Shown piece after piece: positions 31,455-38,226 of a stretch of DNA of 38,226 bases. How positions within the stretch are numbered: position 1 is the first letter of the stretch; every line of letters starts with the position of its first letter. The position numbers and the translations under genes are program-made. The DNA is from Actinobacteria bacterium UBA4719 (GTDB taxonomy: Bacteria; Actinomycetota; Actinomycetes; Actinomycetales; Dermatophilaceae), in assembly GCA_002404345.1 (NCBI GenBank), contig DHJN01000053.1, positions 1-38,226 of the forward strand, read 5' to 3'. The notes beneath the pieces were generated by a model that saw only the letters and a list, made by a program, of their open reading frames with translations, was not told the origin of the DNA and ran no database searches.

Positions 31455-32741
31455 TCACTGGGTGGTGCTGTCGGTGGGGCGTGGGCGACGAGAGCGGCTG
31501 CGCCGGCTCATCGACTCGTAGGAGGATTTGACGGACCGCTCGGTGTTGCCCTGATGAGTGAGCGTGCTGAGGCGGCGCAGCTCGGCAACCTCTTCGTCAA
31601 GGGCGACCCGGCCGCCGGCGTCCAGCGCGCCGCAGGGGACGGACAGCTGGTGCATGGCGCCTGTGAGCAGCTCCTGGGCTGACCCGGTCTCGCCCGCCCG
31701 CAGCACGGAGATGGCTTCCCGTTTGGTCTGCTGGGCCTGCTGGAGAAGGCGCTCAACGGTCACGACGGGGTCGGGTACGCGACCAGCGGCGACGTCGCCG
31801 GGAACGACGTTGACGGTGACCGGCAGGGTGATCACGTGCTCGACCAGGTCGGGCAGCTCGGTGTAGCGCACAGTCACCTCGGCGATGGTGGCCAGGCCGA
31901 GCGCGGCCATCGCTGGGATGTCGAGCTGGATCAGCAGCCGGCGGGATTCGCCCGTGTACAGGTCTCCGAGCTGGGCGATGACCTCGTCGCCGATCTGGGC
32001 GGCGGGGACGTCGTGCAGGACCCGGATCCCGGCCAGGCCCGCTCCGAGTGGATGGATCGTGACGCTGGTCGCGGTGACGGCCTTGGCCAGGAGCTCACTG
32101 ACCTGTTCGGCGATCGCTGGATGGAGCTGGTCGACGTCCTCGGCGAAGACGTGATCGCCGTTGCCGCCGCGGGCCAGGGCGACCAGGAGCTCTTCGTCAT
32201 ACCCCAGTCCGTAGCCGATGGTGGTTGTGGTGATCCGCTTGCTGGCCCGCCCCTCGGCGAGGTCGCCGAGGACAACCGGGGAGGTTTCGCCGGTGTTGGC
32301 GTGTCCGTCGCTGATCAGCAGCACGGTGGCGCCTCCGTTGCCCATGGCGCGGCTGGCCTCGCTGAGCCCCAGCAGGTACCCGGCGCTCAGGTCGGTGCAA
32401 CCACCTGCGTGGATGTTGGCGATCGCCTCCTTCACCTTGTCGACTCCCAGGGAGCCCAGGGGTGCAGTGGGGACAACGACATTGGCGTGGTCGTCGAAGA
32501 CCACCAGGCCGAAGCGGTCGCGTGGGTCAAGACGGCCGAGCAAGGTCGTCAGTGCCCGCCGCGATGCCTCCAGCGGCTCGCCGGCCATCGAGCCCGAGCG
32601 GTCCAGGACCACGACCAGTGTCTGCTCGGCGCGAGTGGCCTGTTCGGGAAGCTGGGGTGCCTGCAGCTCGAGCAGCAGGTTGACCTGGTCGGCCGCCTCG
32701 ACGGCGACCAGGTCGACGTCGAGGTTGGTGGCTACGTGCAT
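31455..32741 (-). CDS. von Willebrand factor A domain protein
   Basis: A 428-aa protein with no signal peptide. Near residue 40 a vWA domain begins: QTLVVVLDRSGSMAGEPLEA, where DxSGS is the MIDAS metal site. RFGLVVFDDHANVVVPTAPL, AGGCTDLSAGYLLGL with the MIDAS Thr, and VLLISDGHANTG with the MIDAS Asp follow. After residue ~230 come beta-rich domains as in bacterial vWA/VIT-like proteins, and the end is basic (RRSRSRRPRPTDS). Cytosolic vWA proteins act as metal-dependent scaffolds. AGGAGG lies six bases before ATG 32741. It is cotranscribed with the small gene upstream, beyond which is palindromic box 2. Confidence 0.88.
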   Translation of the reverse strand: MHVATNLDVDLVAVEAADQVNLLLELQAPQLPEQATRAEQTLVVVLDRSGSMAGEPLEASRRALTTLLGRLDPRDRFGLVVFDDHANVVVPTAPLGSLGVDKVKEAIANIHAGGCTDLSAGYLLGLSEASRAMGNGGATVLLISDGHANTGETSPVVLGDLAEGRASKRITTTTIGYGLGYDEELLVALARGGNGDHVFAEDVDQLHPAIAEQVSELLAKAVTATSVTIHPLGAGLAGIRVLHDVPAAQIGDEVIAQLGDLYTGESRRLLIQLDIPAMAALGLATIAEVTVRYTELPDLVEHVITLPVTVNVVPGDVAAGRVPDPVVTVERLLQQAQQTKREAISVLRAGETGSAQELLTGAMHQLSVPCGALDAGGRVALDEEVAELRRLSTLTHQGNTERSVKSSYESMSRRSRSRRPRPTDSTTQ

Positions 32742-32815
32742 GGGGTCCTCCTGTGATGTTGCCTGTCGAAATGGGGAGCCGGGAATCCCGTATGGGAACG
32801 GCGAATCGGGTGGGA

Positions 32816-33124
32816 TCAGATGCACAGCTGGCGGCCGCCGTCCTCCCTGCTGGCGTCCTCGCTGTCGCGCACCGAACGGATGATCCGGACGACGTCACGA
32901 GGGTTGCGCCGGTGCCAGCTGGCGACCTCGGCGCGCTGCCGCTTCGCGACTGATGCGGAGGTCTCGGTCATCCGGTGCCACCAGTCGAGGGCGTCATCGG
33001 CGTAGGAGATCCCAGCGATCGGACCGGCCCGGCGGGTTGCGGTCAACGCCGCAACGGGCTTCATCCCGGTGCTCTCCTGGCTGGTGGGAGCTCCACCAAC
33101 TGGGGCGATCGTCATACCGTTCAT
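32816..33124 (-). CDS. unknown ~100-aa protein upstream of the vWA gene
   Basis: Not recognised. It starts MNGMTIAPVGGAPTSQESTG, has a Trp/His motif DALDWWHRM, and a basic helix KRQRAEVASWHRRNPRDVVR. The end is short and has one cysteine. GAGAAGAAG precedes ATG 33124. An ATG at 33115 is also possible. The upstream non-coding segment, including the start region and a palindromic box, looks like a diverged copy of the ARPP-1/nrtR intergenic region, so it is probably controlled like ARPP-1. It is the first gene of the vWA operon. Confidence 0.6.
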   Translation of the reverse strand: MNGMTIAPVGGAPTSQESTGMKPVAALTATRRAGPIAGISYADDALDWWHRMTETSASVAKRQRAEVASWHRRNPRDVVRIIRSVRDSEDASREDGGRQLCI

Positions 33125-33176
33125 TCGTTCACTTCTTCTCGCTGGTTAGATCACTTCTGCGCAATATCATGACGAT

Positions 33177-33189
33177 AGAGGGAGCCTCT
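33177..33189 (+). promoter_or_regulatory. palindromic box 2 (candidate NrtR site)
   Basis: AGAGGGAGCCTCT is a perfect 5-bp inverted repeat around GAG, followed by GACAGTGCCCCTC, almost the same context as box 1 (GACAGTGCCCGTC). Here the GTG opens a 41-codon plus-strand frame with no recognised product. The box probably serves the minus-strand vWA operon. Confidence 0.55.
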
Positions 33190-33236
33190 GACAGTGCCCC
33201 TCCCCGAGGCTCAGCCAGGCGGGCCATCCCGTCTTG

Positions 33237-34079
33237 TCAACGTGACTCGACGGGAACTGGCGGGCCCCACTGCCAGCCGCCTCGACGTGACGGCACGAAG
33301 GATGAGACAAGCGCGATAGGTCCGCCACGGCCGTCGACGAAACCTCCGTCGCAGACCGTGCAACCGAACGCTGACACCAGCAGAGCGCGGTGTCCCTGCC
33401 ACGATGCCGCCACCTCCATCGATCGGCTGACGAAGGGTCCTCCCTCGCGGACGCATCTGACGTCCGCGCCGAACCTCATCGGGCACCCGAGCAAGGCTGG
33501 GGATGTCGCGACTGCCACCGCCGGGCTGTCGGCCACGTCATCTGCCAGTCCCGTCGCGATCGTCCTGACCCCGTACTCGTCCCACAGCAGGACGGCATCC
33601 TGGCCGTGATATCGAGCCGTCGAAAGGATCTCGTCCCGGCTCGGCCCCAGCACGACCACCCCGGTCTCAACCCACTGCCGACCCGGCGCCATCAGCACCG
33701 CCGGATGCAAGGTCCAGCCCATCGGCTTGAGATACTGAACCAGGGCATTGCTTGTGGACGCCTGGTCATCCGGTGTGGACAGCCGCCCAAAGGCGTTGCA
33801 ACCACTCACGATCCACACCGGCGACTCAGCACCGAAGACCGTCCCAGGATCCACCGAGGAGGCTTGGCCTGCCGGTGCGGGGATCACGTCGATCACCGTT
33901 GGGCCCGGGAGTCCCACGCGGATGGTGTTGAGACGGTAGCTGTCCTGGACCGGCACCTCCGGCTCCAGGCGAATCCGCCCCTTCTCGCGGTCATAACGAT
34001 TTGGCGGGTACGGAACCTGCACTTGCGAAGGCTTTGGCTCCGGCTGTGACTCTTGCTGTGGTTGTGTCTGCTCAGGCAT
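33237..34079 (-). CDS. DUF3293-like protein
   Basis: A 280-aa protein starting at ATG 34079 with AAGGAG seven bases upstream. The first ~20 residues are a Gln/Pro/Glu linker. Residues ~75-190 resemble DUF3293: VWIVSGCNAFGRLSTPDDQA, YLKPMGWTLHPAVLMAPGRQ, WVETGVVVLG and ARYHGQDAVLLWDEYGVRTI. A second segment (CPMRFGADVRCVREGGPFVS, ALLVSAFGCTVCDGG) has paired cysteines and could bind zinc. No function is known. The stop lies just beyond the promoter region of the vWA operon, on the same strand. Confidence 0.72.
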   Translation of the reverse strand: MPEQTQPQQESQPEPKPSQVQVPYPPNRYDREKGRIRLEPEVPVQDSYRLNTIRVGLPGPTVIDVIPAPAGQASSVDPGTVFGAESPVWIVSGCNAFGRLSTPDDQASTSNALVQYLKPMGWTLHPAVLMAPGRQWVETGVVVLGPSRDEILSTARYHGQDAVLLWDEYGVRTIATGLADDVADSPAVAVATSPALLGCPMRFGADVRCVREGGPFVSRSMEVAASWQGHRALLVSAFGCTVCDGGFVDGRGGPIALVSSFVPSRRGGWQWGPPVPVESR

Positions 34080-34624
34080 GCCCGACTCCTTCGACCGGGG
34101 ACCCCAGTCGAGGTCCGCTTGACCGCATCGGCGGTATGCCGTGCGGTCGGGTCTTCCTCGGGGGGCACCGGAGCGGTTCCGGTTGCCGAGCGGCCTCTCC
34201 GAGGCGATATGGCCGCTGCTCTTGACCCAAAATGAGTATGGCAGCCCGCACTGACAGCCACCCGGCATCGCAAACATCGACGGCGCGTACCGGACACAAG
34301 ACCGACCCCGATGGAGGCGGCGCAGCCCAGCAGCATCGAGGCAGGTAACGAGCGGACTTCGTAGGTCGAGGTCCCGGCAACCCGGTCGCGCCGGGTGCCA
34401 TCCCGGACGGGGACCGGCCGATCGCCAACAGGCGGTGCGAAACCAGCGACACCAGGAACAACTGTGCCCACCGCACAATCACCCTCACCCACGCCACTGC
34501 CTCATGTCATGCCACCGGGCTGAAGTGAGCTGGTCGAAACATTCGGGTGGACGGAGACCGCCGACGAAAATCCTCGCCAAGCCCCACCACTACGGAAGAC
34601 TTCAGACAGGAAGGTACTCCACGC
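34080..34624. other. 545 bp without a supported gene
   Basis: Frames here are open by GC bias only. Pieces such as VRVIVRWAQLFLVSLVSHRL near 34490 (minus) look like membrane-protein debris, and no start, ribosome site or continuous homology supports a gene. No clear hairpin or repeat is seen. Probably decayed coding DNA. Confidence 0.4.
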
Positions 34625-34717
34625 ATGATCGACAAGGCCCGCACCAACACCCCGGCAGAGTTGCGCGCCCGCAACATCGTCCTGGCCGAAAACGACCTGT
34701 GGCGGCACGTTGCCTGA
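34625..34717 (+). CDS. 30-aa small ORF before a strong hairpin
   Basis: It encodes MIDKARTNTPAELRARNIVL then AENDLWRHVA. AGGAAGG lies ten bases before the ATG, and the stop codon TGA runs straight into a perfect 9-bp hairpin. That arrangement is what a short transcribed gene or leader peptide would show. I do not recognise the sequence. It might also be the surviving start of a longer lost gene. Confidence 0.4.
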   Translation: MIDKARTNTPAELRARNIVLAENDLWRHVA

Positions 34718-34742
34718 GGTCCTGTTCTCCCGCCAGGACCTC
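34716..34742 (+). terminator. 9-bp hairpin, likely terminator
   Basis: GAGGTCCTG, a 9-base loop, then CAGGACCTC, a perfect stem, followed by ATTTCGT. The short T stretch is weak, but GC-rich hairpins without long T-runs are usual in actinobacteria. It ends the 30-aa frame. Confidence 0.6.
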
Positions 34743-34833
34743 ATTTCGTCATGTCAGATGGTCCAATAGGCGATGCACCCCAAGACTGCGGATCGCGATC
34801 GCGCACGGCGACCACCTCGGCCCGCGCAGCGCG

Positions 34834-34864
34834 GCGAGGTCTGCGGGGGCTTCGTGCAGCGTCG
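34834..34864 (+). repeat. 31-bp imperfect direct repeat, copy 1
   Basis: It begins GCGAGGTCTGCGGGGGCTTC and matches 35051-35081 at about 27 of 31 bases. Both encode, on the minus strand, the PIG-L HxAP-DLA region, so the OsmC piece between them sits inside duplicated PIG-L sequence. Confidence 0.7.
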
Positions 34865-35050
34865 CCTCAACTACCAGCCCGTTCGTGGGCAGGTTGTTTC
34901 GGGCCAGGTGGGGGCGGACACAGTATGGACACACACGAGGCGAGGCTCGCGATGAACAACTCGGTCGGTGTGGGGGCCGTGTCATCGCCCGGCGGCCGCA
35001 GCCAGCGCAGACTCTCAGTGTCGCCGAGCAGCTCAGCCCCCCGCACCGAG

Positions 35051-35081
35051 GCGAGGTCTCCTGGGGCTCCGTGCAGCGTCG
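35051..35081 (+). repeat. 31-bp imperfect direct repeat, copy 2
   Basis: It begins GCGAGGTCTCCTGGGGCTCC and is the partner of 34834-34864. Confidence 0.7.
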
Positions 35082-35256
35082 AGGCCTCCCCATGGGTCAG
35101 GCAAAGCACCTCGACCCTGGCTCCCGCGCCGCTGAAGGCGTCCAGCATCGCGCCGAGACCGAACGACTCGTCATCGGGATGGGCTACGGCAAATGCCGCA
35201 AGGGGGACTTCACGCATGCTGCCTCCGTCTGGGTTGTGAGAGAGATCGATTGACAA

Positions 35257-35272
35257 ATACCGGTGGGGGTAT
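35257..35272 (+). promoter_or_regulatory. CsoR/CstR-type box 1
   Basis: ATACCGGTGGGGGTAT has the ATACC...GGTAT ends and G-rich core of CsoR-family operators. It lies 39 bases upstream of the mosaic PIG-L start on the minus strand and 120 bases before rhodanese. Confidence 0.5.
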
Positions 35273-35330
35273 CGATGGGAGTCAACGCGAACCCATGTTC
35301 GGACATTCCAGCCCTGCGGTCTGACCGGGA

Positions 35331-35346
35331 ATACCCCAGTAGGTAC
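35331..35346 (+). promoter_or_regulatory. CsoR/CstR-type box 2
   Basis: ATACCCCAGTAGGTAC is an imperfect palindrome of the CsoR type, three bases before box 3. The pair could bind two tetramers cooperatively upstream of the rhodanese gene. Confidence 0.45.
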
Positions 35347-35349
35347 AAC

Positions 35350-35365
35350 ATACCCCCATGGGTAT
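35350..35365 (+). promoter_or_regulatory. CsoR/CstR-type box 3 with overlapping -10
   Basis: ATACCCCCATGGGTAT is the best palindrome of the set and overlaps TATACT (35363-35368), a good -10 for the rhodanese transcript, as expected for repression. Confidence 0.6.
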
Positions 35366-35392
35366 ACTGGGCACCCGACGAACGGAACTCAC

Positions 35393-35782
35393 ATGAACCC
35401 CTCATCCACCCCAACCCACACTTCTTCTGTGCTCGCCCGGCTGCGACGGTTGTTTAGCGGGGAGCCGGCCGACGGCAGCCTCGGGTCGAAGATCAAGGCT
35501 GAGCGCGCCCTCGATCTGGTTCGCGGTGGCGCGACCCTCCTCGACGTGCGGGAGAACAGCGAATGGAAGTCCGGGCATGCACCTGGGGCCATCCATGTCG
35601 CCCTCGGTGACATCGACAAAGCCCCACGGCGGCTGCACCAGGGTCGCGCCGTCGTCGTGATGTGCGCCAGCGGGATGCGTTCACGCACCGCTGCCAAGCA
35701 CCTGCGCGGGCTCGGCTTCGACGCGGCAAGCCTGTCCGGTGGGATCGGGGCCTGGCAGCGCGCCGGCGGGCAGATCCGCTGA
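35393..35782 (+). CDS. rhodanese-domain protein
   Basis: A 129-aa cytosolic single-domain rhodanese. After a ~40-residue variable head come ALDLVRGGATLLDVRENSEW, SGHAPGAIHVAL and the active loop VVVMCASGMRSRTAA, with catalytic C91 in CASGMRS. LSGGIGAWQRAGG closes the fold. It carries a persulfide on that cysteine and moves sulfane sulfur between thiols. It is the first gene of the CsoR-box operon, and its TGA overlaps the ATG of the disulfide-reductase fusion gene. Four genes (rhodanese, fusion, thioredoxin, CsoR) point to sulfide/persulfide homeostasis. Confidence 0.9.
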   Translation: MNPSSTPTHTSSVLARLRRLFSGEPADGSLGSKIKAERALDLVRGGATLLDVRENSEWKSGHAPGAIHVALGDIDKAPRRLHQGRAVVVMCASGMRSRTAAKHLRGLGFDAASLSGGIGAWQRAGGQIR

Positions 35783-37545
35783 TGACCGCCACCGCCGGGC
35801 CCCGAACCACGCCGGAACCCATGAGGATCGTCATCGTCGGAGGCGTCGCCGGTGGCATGAGCGCCGCGGCCCGAGCCCGACGTCTGAACGAGCACGCCGA
35901 GATCATCGTCCTTGAACAAGGGGCCTACGTCTCCTTCGCCAACTGCGGCCTGCCCTACCACCTCTCCGGCGAGATCGCCCAGCGAAATGAGCTGCTGTTG
36001 CACACCCCCGCGTCGCTGGCCGCGTCCCTGAACCTGGACGTGCGCACCGGCCACCGGGTCACCGGCATCGACAGGCACTCCCAGAAGGTCACCATCCAGA
36101 CCGAAGGCAACAGCTATCGCCTGCCGTATGACGCACTGCTGCTATCCCCCGGTGCGGTGGCCGTGCGTCCGCCCATCGAGGGCCTGGACCACCCCGCCGT
36201 GCATACATTGCGCACGGTGCCCGATGTCGACGCGCTGCGAGAACGCATCGAAGAGCTGCTGGCCACCCGCGGAAAGACCCAGCCACCCCCGAGCGCCGTC
36301 GTCATCGGTGCCGGTTTCATCGGCCTCGAGGCGGTCGAGGCGCTCACCGCCCGCGGCCTACGGGTCCACCTCGTCGAGCTGGCCGACCACGTCCTGCCTC
36401 CGCTGGACGCCGAGCTCGCACACCTGCTGGCCGACGAGCTCGCCGAACACGGGGTCGACCTCCATCTGGCCGTGTCTGCGCGGGCTATCGCCGGGATCTC
36501 CGCGGTCGATGAGTCAGCCGAGAAAAGCTCAACCGGCGCCGTGACGGTCGCCCTCTCCGACGGCACAAGCCTCACCGCCGACCTCGTCATCGTCAACGTC
36601 GGCGTGCGGCCTGCGAGCACTCTGGCCCTCGAGGCTGGCCTGGTGCTGGGTCCGACCGGCGCGATCCGCGTCGATGCCGACCAGCACACCTCCGACCCCC
36701 ACATCTGGGCGGTCGGCGACGCCGTAGAGGTCACCCAAGCCATCACCGGGGCACGTATCCCGGTGCCGCTGGCCGGCCCCGCCAACCGACAGGGTCGCCG
36801 GGCGGCCGACTCGATGTGCGGACGCCGGACCACCCCTCAGGCCGCGGTCCTGGGCACCGCGATCGTGCGGGTCTTCGGCCTGACGGCCGCGACCACGGGG
36901 GCGAACCAGGTCACGTTGCGTCGTGCGGGCATCGAGCACCAGGTGGTGCACATTCACCCGGAGCACCACGCGGGCTACTACCCGGGATCCGAACAGGTAC
37001 ACCTCGTTGCGAGCTTCGCCCCCGATGGCACGTTGCTCGGCGCCCAGGGGGTCGGCCGCGCCGGCGTGGACAAGCGCATCGACATTCTCGCCACGGCCAT
37101 CCGGGCCGGCATGTCGGCGGACGACCTCGCCGAGCTGGAGCTCGCCTACGCCCCGCCGTACGGCTCCGCCAAGGACCCGGTGAACATGCTGGGGTTCGTC
37201 GCCCAGAACGTCCTCGACGGCACCATGCGGCAATGGCAAGCCCAGGACCTGGACGAAGCCATGACAATGACCTTTGTGCTGGACGTGCGATCGCGATCCG
37301 AGTTCGCAGCGGGCCACCTCGACGGCGCCCTCAACATCCCCCACCTCGAGCTGCGACAGCGGATGGCCGAGGTCGCCGCGTCGGCCGGGGGGCGCGAGGT
37401 GAGCGTGTACTGCGCGAGTGGAGTTCGCTCCTACCTAGCCACCCGAGTGCTGCTGAGCGAGGGGTTCGACGCCCGCAACCTCTCCGGCGGATGGCTCACG
37501 CTCCAAGCCCTCCACCCGAACCTCCTGATGCCCGCGCCCGCCTGA
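35782..37545 (+). CDS. CoA-disulfide-reductase-type FAD protein fused to rhodanese
   Basis: 587 aa. Residues ~14-470 form a FAD/NAD(P)H disulfide reductase: MRIVIVGGVAGGMSAAARAR, SFANCGLPYHLSG with single redox C55, VVIGAGFIGLEAVEALTARG with an intact NAD(P)H motif, and HIWAVGDAVEVTQA. The dimerisation part includes HHAGYYPGSEQ. Residues ~495-587 are a rhodanese with VLDVRSRSEFAAGHLDGALN and the active loop YCASGVRSYLA (C544). Such fusions reduce CoA persulfides or polysulfides and hand sulfur between domains. ATG 35782 overlaps the upstream stop. ATG 35821 begins at the conserved core and is an alternative. It differs from the single-domain FAD protein at 19.8 kb, which lacks the second nucleotide motif. 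Confidence 0.92.
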   Translation: MTATAGPRTTPEPMRIVIVGGVAGGMSAAARARRLNEHAEIIVLEQGAYVSFANCGLPYHLSGEIAQRNELLLHTPASLAASLNLDVRTGHRVTGIDRHSQKVTIQTEGNSYRLPYDALLLSPGAVAVRPPIEGLDHPAVHTLRTVPDVDALRERIEELLATRGKTQPPPSAVVIGAGFIGLEAVEALTARGLRVHLVELADHVLPPLDAELAHLLADELAEHGVDLHLAVSARAIAGISAVDESAEKSSTGAVTVALSDGTSLTADLVIVNVGVRPASTLALEAGLVLGPTGAIRVDADQHTSDPHIWAVGDAVEVTQAITGARIPVPLAGPANRQGRRAADSMCGRRTTPQAAVLGTAIVRVFGLTAATTGANQVTLRRAGIEHQVVHIHPEHHAGYYPGSEQVHLVASFAPDGTLLGAQGVGRAGVDKRIDILATAIRAGMSADDLAELELAYAPPYGSAKDPVNMLGFVAQNVLDGTMRQWQAQDLDEAMTMTFVLDVRSRSEFAAGHLDGALNIPHLELRQRMAEVAASAGGREVSVYCASGVRSYLATRVLLSEGFDARNLSGGWLTLQALHPNLLMPAPA

Positions 37546-37652
37546 CCGTCCCCTGCTCACGGCTGGATCCCCGTCCCGTCGTTCCTACCCACGCGAGGCG
37601 GTCGTTGAGTGCCCGGCATCCCCGGGGAATGCCTGCCAACGGTGGCTTGTTC

Positions 37653-37668
37653 ATACCCCTGGAGGTAT
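37653..37668 (+). promoter_or_regulatory. CsoR/CstR-type box 4
   Basis: ATACCCCTGGAGGTAT is an almost perfect palindrome 36 bases before the thioredoxin ATG. It matches boxes 1-3 in outline and suggests a second promoter for thioredoxin-csoR. Confidence 0.6.
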
Positions 37669-37704
37669 TGATCACCTCGGTTCAGACATCAAGAGGGAGC
37701 CCTC

Positions 37705-38226
<522 letters not shown>

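Larger units (their letters stand above)
34749..35217 (-). pseudogene. mosaic of PIG-L deacetylase and OsmC fragments
   Basis: From ATG 35217 (GGAGG four bases upstream) the frame gives MREVPLAAFAVAHPDDESFG and then LCLTHGEASTLHGAPGDLAS, the N-terminal metal site (AHPDD) of PIG-L/LmbE deacetylases. After RGAELL it switches to OsmC-like sequence, TAPTPTELFIASLASCVS. A frameshift follows, then HLARNNLPTNGLVVEA (still OsmC-like), and finally HEAPADLAALRG and LGVHRLLDH (PIG-L again). The parts share a 31-bp imperfect direct repeat that encodes the PIG-L LHxAP region. Neither protein can be complete. Intact PIG-L and OsmC genes often accompany CsoR/rhodanese clusters such as the one that follows, so these are probably decayed members of it. 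Confidence 0.7.

Noticed and set aside
34072..34497. Minus-strand 141-codon frame beginning MAWVRVIVRW
   Set aside because: Only the first ~30 residues look protein-like. No ribosome site, no continuous homology, and it overlaps the start region of the DUF3293-like gene.

Overview
The window is high-GC DNA (GTG starts, short leaders, ATGA/GTGA gene overlaps) whose protein families are mostly actinobacterial. I read it as an actinomycete chromosome or large plasmid and cannot place it more closely.

Layout. 1-4 kb: the 5' part of an APH-type phosphotransferase (minus), a decayed IS4-family element with intact 15-bp ends, and a RelE/Phd-type toxin-antitoxin pair between two copies of an ~80-bp direct repeat. 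3.4-23.0 kb: the core of the window, a metabolic locus of tightly packed operons. The minus operon runs carbamate kinase - FdrA - MSMEG_0565-type glycosyltransferase - XRE/cupin regulator. Divergent from it are a small unknown protein, an MSMEG_0568-type radical SAM protein and an MSMEG_0567-type GNAT. After a convergent Sll0787-type AIR-synthase-like gene comes a long plus operon: phosphosulfolactate synthase (ComA), an unknown 314-aa protein, two aspartase/fumarase-superfamily lyases separated by a PLP enzyme of the ACC-deaminase/D-cysteine desulfhydrase family, DUF1116, OsmC, DUF2877, a single-cysteine FAD disulfide-reductase-like protein, a small basic protein, an MSMEG_0572/Sll0783-type protein and an amidohydrolase.

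This locus merges three known gene sets. The first is the bacterial coenzyme M set (ComA + two lyases + PLP enzyme, as in the Xanthobacter Xcb genes). The second is the oxamate-carbamoyltransferase-like trio FdrA/DUF1116/DUF2877 (AllFGH) with carbamate kinase. The third is most of the Nit1C/nitrogen-starvation set, without its nitrilase. No known CoM-using enzyme, nitrilase or allantoin gene is present. My inference is a thiol-cofactor-dependent route that releases nitrogen from a small compound, ends in carbamoyl phosphate, and so yields ATP, NH3 and CO2. The substrate is unknown.

23.0-35.2 kb: an accessory, partly decayed region with an NAD/ADP-ribose theme. It holds a recombinase fragment, an HD-domain chimera, a metallo-beta-lactamase-fold gene that has lost its active site, an ADP-ribosylglycohydrolase/phosphatase fusion, ARPP-1, an NrtR-type Nudix regulator, DUF6338 plus a tiny partner, an endonuclease/exonuclease/phosphatase gene with a nonsense codon, a SIR2 tail, a vWA protein and a DUF3293 protein. 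A 13-bp palindrome recurs at three sites (27.5, 31.0 and 33.2 kb) and may define an NrtR-like regulon.

35.2-38.2 kb: a sulfur/persulfide module: rhodanese, CoA-disulfide-reductase-rhodanese fusion, thioredoxin and the start of a CsoR-family repressor, with four CsoR-type boxes. It sits beside a mosaic PIG-L/OsmC pseudogene.
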